The position numbers and the translations under genes are program-made. The notes under the pieces were generated by a model. It ran no database searches and was not told where the DNA came from. It saw nothing but the letters and a program-made list of their open reading frames with translations. Positions 19,603 through 22,726 of a stretch of 22,726 nt of DNA are shown one piece after another. This DNA comes from BP-133 sp040756995 (GTDB lineage Bacteria > Actinomycetota > Acidimicrobiia > IMCC26256 > BP-133): contig JBFLYK010000083.1 of the NCBI GenBank assembly GCA_040756995.1, positions 1 through 22,726 of the forward strand, read 5' to 3'. Positions within the stretch are counted from its first letter, which is position 1. Each line of letters opens with the position of its first letter.

Positions 19603-20207
19603 TGGAAGGCATGGGCGCCATCGCGGGGTTGCTTCTGACCGGTGGGGCCAGCCGGCGGATGGGGCGCGACAAAGCCCTGATCGACTTCGGTGGGCAGCGG
19701 TTGGTCGATCGGGCCGCCGCCGTGCTCGCCGAGGTGGCCGATCCAGTGATGGAGGTCGGGCCCGGGTGGTCGGGGCTGCCGGCGGTACGGGAGGACCCGC
19801 CCGGGAGTGGGCCGCTGGCCGCCATCGGGGTCGGCGCCGACGCGCTCCGTGCCCTCGGGCACGACGGACCGGTGCTCGTTCTGGCGGTGGACATGCCTCG
19901 GGTGGGCGTGGAGCTGCTCCGGTTCCTGGCCGGACGGGCCGGACCGTCCACGGCCGTCCCCCGGGCCGACGGCCATCCCCAGCCCATGTGCGCCCGCTAC
20001 GGGCCCGACGTCCTGGCCGCCGTCGACGAGCGGCTGGCCGCCGGAGGCCGCTCGCTGCGTGATCTGCTGGAATCAATGGCCGCGTCCGGCGCCGTCGCCT
20101 GGGTGGAGCGGGAGGAGTGGGAGCCGGTGGCCGGACCGGACGCCTTCTCCGACGTCGACACGCCCGAGGACCTCCGGCGTCTCCGGGAGGCTCCACAGGG
20201 GCCATGA
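19602..20207 (+). CDS. mobA: Molybdenum cofactor guanylyltransferase (MobA-like)
   Basis: The 201-residue protein has the MobA nucleotidyltransferase signature LLTGGASRRMGRDKALIDFGG (11-31), the substrate-proximal EDPPGSGPLAAI (64-75), the metal-binding VLAVDMPRV (93-101, Asp97) and the C-terminal FSDVDTPEDLRRL typical of the family. It transfers GMP from GTP to molybdopterin, giving the guanine-dinucleotide form used by bis-MGD enzymes such as formate dehydrogenase. The start could be ATG 19602 or ATG 19611 (MGAIAG); neither has a proper ribosome binding site, and a hairpin covers the upstream sequence. Its TGA overlaps the fdhD ATG (ATGA), so the two are coupled, which fits a shared job in cofactor supply for the formate dehydrogenase 5 kb away. 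Confidence 0.88.
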   Translation: MEGMGAIAGLLLTGGASRRMGRDKALIDFGGQRLVDRAAAVLAEVADPVMEVGPGWSGLPAVREDPPGSGPLAAIGVGADALRALGHDGPVLVLAVDMPRVGVELLRFLAGRAGPSTAVPRADGHPQPMCARYGPDVLAAVDERLAAGGRSLRDLLESMAASGAVAWVEREEWEPVAGPDAFSDVDTPEDLRRLREAPQGP

Positions 20208-21103
20208 TGGAGGGGATGGCCTCGCCGCCCGCCTCCCCGTCCTCCGCCTCGTCGTCCGGGTCACCGGAACCCGTCCGCCGGACGGTGACGCGGGCCCGGG
20301 CCCGGGCCTGGCGCGACGGCAAGGTCATCGAGCGCCCGGAGCGGCTGGCCACCGAGGAGCCGATGGAGATCCGGGCCGGGGGGCCGGGCCAGGAGCCGGC
20401 CAGCGTGGCCGTGACGATGCGCACGCCGGGCCACGACTTCGAACTGGCCGTCGGCTTCATGGTCGGCGAGGGCCTCATCGGTGGCCGGGACGAGGTTGCC
20501 TCGGTGCGGTACTGCGACCTGCCGGCCGACCAGCCGCAGCTCTACAACGTGGTGTCGGTCTTCCTCACCCGCCCGTTCGACCCCGGCGGCGCCGAGCGCC
20601 GCTTCTACACCACGTCGAGCTGCGGCATCTGCGGCAAGGCGTCGCTCGACCAGGTGGAGGTGCACTGCGCCGCCATCCCGCCCGGCGACCCCCTGCCGGC
20701 GTCGGTGGTCGTGTCGCTGCCCGACACGCTGCGGCGGGCGCAGCGGATCTTCGAGCAGACCGGGGGCCTCCACGCCGCCGGCCTGTTCGACCGGACCGGG
20801 AAGGTGGTGGCCGTCCGGGAGGACGTCGGCCGCCACAACGCCGTCGACAAGCTCGTCGGTCGGGCGCTGCTGGCCGGCGACCTTCCACTGTCGGACGGGG
20901 TGCTGATGGTGTCGGGCCGCGTGAGCTTCGAGCTGGTGCAGAAAGCGGCCGTGGCCGGCCTGCCGGTGATCTGCGCCGTGTCGGCCCCCTCCAGCCTGGC
21001 GGTGGAGGCCGCCGACCGCCTCGGCCTGGCCGTCGTCGGCTTCGTCCGCGGCCGGGGCTTCAACGTCTACTGCCACCCCGAGCGCCTCGACCTCGACGCC
21101 TGA
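20204..21103 (+). CDS. fdhD: Formate dehydrogenase accessory sulfurtransferase FdhD
   Basis: The 299-residue protein matches FdhD. Key features are EEPMEIRAGG (51-60), VTMRTPGHDFELAVGFMVGEGLI (70-92), the CxxC loop SSCGICGKAS (Cys140, Cys143), GGLHAAGLF, REDVGRHNAVDKLVGRALL and the C-terminal GFVRGRGFNVYCHPERL. FdhD carries sulfur from a cysteine desulfurase to the bis-MGD cofactor of formate dehydrogenase; without it the enzyme is inactive. The Ser/Pro-rich first 25 residues are likely disordered. ATG 20204 overlaps the mobA stop; ATGs at 20207 and 20216 are alternatives. Its presence with mobA supports a working, rather than decayed, formate dehydrogenase in this organism. Confidence 0.93.
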   Translation: MMEGMASPPASPSSASSSGSPEPVRRTVTRARARAWRDGKVIERPERLATEEPMEIRAGGPGQEPASVAVTMRTPGHDFELAVGFMVGEGLIGGRDEVASVRYCDLPADQPQLYNVVSVFLTRPFDPGGAERRFYTTSSCGICGKASLDQVEVHCAAIPPGDPLPASVVVSLPDTLRRAQRIFEQTGGLHAAGLFDRTGKVVAVREDVGRHNAVDKLVGRALLAGDLPLSDGVLMVSGRVSFELVQKAAVAGLPVICAVSAPSSLAVEAADRLGLAVVGFVRGRGFNVYCHPERLDLDA

Positions 21104-21119
21104 GTGGCGCTCGCCGCCG

Positions 21120-21809
21120 CTACGGCAGCAGCTTGCTCATCGTCGCCTGGTCGGCCGGGCCGTCGTGGGTGATGCGGCCGTCGAAGAGGGCAATGCAGCG
21201 GCTGGCCCGTTCGGCGATATCGAGCCGGTGGGTCGAGACGATCACCGCCGCGCCGCTGGCCGCGGCCTCGGTGAGCAGGTCGGTGAGGACTTCGCGGCTC
21301 GGCGGGTCGAGCCCGTCGAACGGCTCGTCGGCCAGCAGGAGCTGGAACGGCCGGGCCAGGCCCAGGGCGATCGACGTCTTCTGGCGCATGCCCTTGGAGA
21401 AGTGGGCCGGCAGGTCGTCGACCCGTTCGTCGAGCCCGAGGCGGGTGACGAGGTCGGCCGCCGGGCGTTCCCAGTCCTCGACGCCGTGGAGGCGGGCGAC
21501 GTACTCCAGATGCTCCTCCAGGCTGAGGTCGTCGTAGAGGACGGGCTCGTCGCCCAGGTACGACGTCGCCGCCCGGGCGGGGAGGGAGCCGGCGAGGGCC
21601 CCCGCCACCCGGACCTCGCCCTCGCTCGGTTCGAGCAGGCCGGCGATGCAGGCCAACAGCGTGGACTTGCCGGCGCCGTTGGGGCCGACGAGCGCCACGA
21701 ATTCGCCGCCGTCGATGTCGAGGTCGAGCTCGCCGAGGGCCACCAGCGCGGCGTAGCGCCGGACGAGGCCCTTGACCTGGAGGACGGGCGGCTGCGGATC
21801 TCCGTGCAC
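21120..21809 (-). CDS. ABC transporter ATP-binding protein
   Basis: This is an ATPase of about 229 residues with all ABC motifs: Walker A LVGPNGAGKST, signature FSKGMRQ in place of LSGGQ (as in many ABC-2 exporters), Walker B LLLADEPFDGLD and the H-loop STH. It would power the membrane protein encoded 63 bp upstream; the substrate is unknown. I place the start at GTG 21809 because GGGAGG lies 8 nt before it; the in-frame GTG at 21818 has the same motif touching the start codon and would add three residues. It converges on fdhD with 16 bp between the stops. Confidence 0.9.
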   Translation of the reverse strand: MHGDPQPPVLQVKGLVRRYAALVALGELDLDIDGGEFVALVGPNGAGKSTLLACIAGLLEPSEGEVRVAGALAGSLPARAATSYLGDEPVLYDDLSLEEHLEYVARLHGVEDWERPAADLVTRLGLDERVDDLPAHFSKGMRQKTSIALGLARPFQLLLADEPFDGLDPPSREVLTDLLTEAAASGAAVIVSTHRLDIAERASRCIALFDGRITHDGPADQATMSKLLP

Positions 21810-21872
21810 CTCAGCCACCTCCCGGCCGCGCCAACCGAAACCTTCGGCCGGTCGTTGGGCTTCGGCGCACGC

Positions 21873-22726
21873 TCATGGCTCGGGGATGGCCCGTTTCCGT
21901 TCGAAATGGGCGGTCAGGGCCCGCACGATCAGGACCGACAGCCCGACGAGGGCGATGCCCGCCTGGAACACCGCCGCGCCGGGCGACACCTCCTGATCGA
22001 TGGCCGTCCGTCCGGCCATCAGGGCCAGCCAGCCCGAGATGGCCAGGCCCGGCGCGAAGCCGAGGCGGGCCACGAGGACCGGCCCGGCGGCCTCGGGCAC
22101 CGGATAGCGCGACATCAGCTCGGCGGCGCTGACCGGTTCGAGGATCAGGCTGGCGGTGCCGCCGGCCACCGCCGCCGCCGTGGCCGGGATGACGGTCAGC
22201 ACCATCGGCCCGGCCGGCACGTCGAGGAGGGGGATGGCCACGGCGACGCCGGCGGCGGTGACGGCGCCGAGCACGACGGTCGGGACGAGCAGCGACGCCG
22301 CCGCCAGCCGCCCGGGCATGAGGGGGACGCTGTCGCGCCGGGCCGGGTGGTCCCACTCCTGGGCCAGCGGCTCCAGCGCATCGAGGGCGGCCACGAACAG
22401 GGCCACGCCGGCCACGATCACCAGCGGCGTGGTCCCCTTCCAGGCGCCCCCGCCGGCAAGGCCCGCCACGATGCCGAGCCCCAGCACCCGCAGAATCCGG
22501 GTGGCGGGCCAGCGCAGCAGACTGTGCAGGCCCCGCCGGCGCACTGCGGCCGCCGGGCCGTACCGCCAGCGGTTGAGGACGCCGAGACGTCGGCCGCTGA
22601 GGACGCCGAGGCGTCGGGGGCTGACCGCCTGCTCCACGGCGCCAGCCCCACCGGCGTCGGACGGTCGGCCGCCCGCCGAAGCGACCGGGCCCCCCGCCGA
22701 AGCGACCGAGCCGCCCGCCGAAGCGA
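21873..22726 (-). CDS. Partial ABC-2-like permease (runs off the right edge)
   Basis: This is a polytopic membrane protein with at least six hydrophobic segments (for example ILRVLGLGIVAGLAGG, LVIVAGVALFVAALDAL, AAASLLVPTVVLGAVTAAGVAVAIPLL, MVLTVIPATAAAVAGGTASLIL, LVARLGFAPGLAISGWLALMAG, AGIALVGLSVLIVRAL). EPLAQEWDHPARRDSVPL lies between helices. The frame is open to the window edge, and the only in-window candidate start (GTG 22637) has no ribosome binding site, so this is probably the C-terminal half of a larger permease. The part near the edge is a Gly/Ala/Arg linker built of short tandem repeats. Operon position upstream of the ATPase supports an exporter. Confidence 0.65.
   Translation of the reverse strand, partial: ASAGGSVASAGGPVASAGGRPSDAGGAGAVEQAVSPRRLGVLSGRRLGVLNRWRYGPAAAVRRRGLHSLLRWPATRILRVLGLGIVAGLAGGGAWKGTTPLVIVAGVALFVAALDALEPLAQEWDHPARRDSVPLMPGRLAAASLLVPTVVLGAVTAAGVAVAIPLLDVPAGPMVLTVIPATAAAVAGGTASLILEPVSAAELMSRYPVPEAAGPVLVARLGFAPGLAISGWLALMAGRTAIDQEVSPGAAVFQAGIALVGLSVLIVRALTAHFERKRAIPEP
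22574..22726. repeat. Short in-frame tandem repeats in the permease linker
   Basis: Two 24-bp units (22574-22597 and 22598-22621) encode repeated RRLGVL segments. Further out, 21-bp units starting at 22672, 22693 and 22714 (the last cut by the edge) encode VASAGGP-like heptads. All keep the permease frame open. Confidence 0.6.

Overview
This is a high-GC (about 70% by eye) actinobacterial chromosome segment, most likely from an uncultured or little-studied member of the class Acidimicrobiia. The pointers are long Thr-rich linkers in secreted proteins, secreted tandem repeats of the type GYWFVASDGGIFSFGDA, several starts with a -10-like TANNNT hexamer only 6-9 nt upstream and no spaced Shine-Dalgarno (leaderless style), a stand-alone rpsD, and dense short-spaced genes. 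No rRNA, tRNA, CRISPR array or transposase was recognised.

Layout. 1-284: 3' end of an unidentified Ala/Pro/Glu-rich protein. 289-2511: a thioesterase-fold protein divergent from a type II NADH dehydrogenase. 2466-5097: an envelope and copper-handling group, namely a zinc-finger (zf-HC2) membrane protein and a polytopic exported protein divergent from a YcnI-like copper protein. 5170-6208: a phosphotransferase preceded by a possible 32-residue leader ORF and a promoter with an 11-bp direct repeat. 6367-7876: an HxlR-type regulator divergent from a cytoplasmic HtrA-like protease, with a palindromic operator candidate between them. 7937-9429: a small helical-repeat protein and a membrane-anchored cupredoxin. 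9426-9592: a 167-bp inverted-repeat element resembling an IS630/Tc1-type MITE. 9599-14286: a formate dehydrogenase operon on the minus strand. 14438-16384: a secreted repeat plus metallophosphoesterase protein. 16495-18893: a CPA2 antiporter overlapping a sulfotransferase. 18938-19549: rpsD. 19602-21103: mobA-fdhD. 21120-22726: an ABC transporter ATPase and permease, the permease running off the right edge.

The centrepiece is the formate dehydrogenase. Its catalytic gene contains an in-frame TGA exactly at the position of the active-site selenocysteine, followed at once by an E. coli-type SECIS hairpin (bulged U, GGUCUG apical loop). The molybdopterin subunit is also split. The N-terminal [4Fe-4S] domain with the relay lysine is missing from the catalytic gene and is instead fused to the C-terminus of a ferredoxin-like subunit encoded two genes downstream, beyond a NuoE-NuoF fusion. 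The three genes together would make an NAD-linked, selenocysteine, molybdenum or tungsten formate dehydrogenase. mobA (nucleotide addition to the cofactor) and fdhD (cofactor sulfuration for formate dehydrogenase) lie about 5 kb away and supply its maturation. An NDH-2 elsewhere in the window could reoxidise the NADH. A standard gene caller would break the catalytic gene into two ORFs at the TGA.
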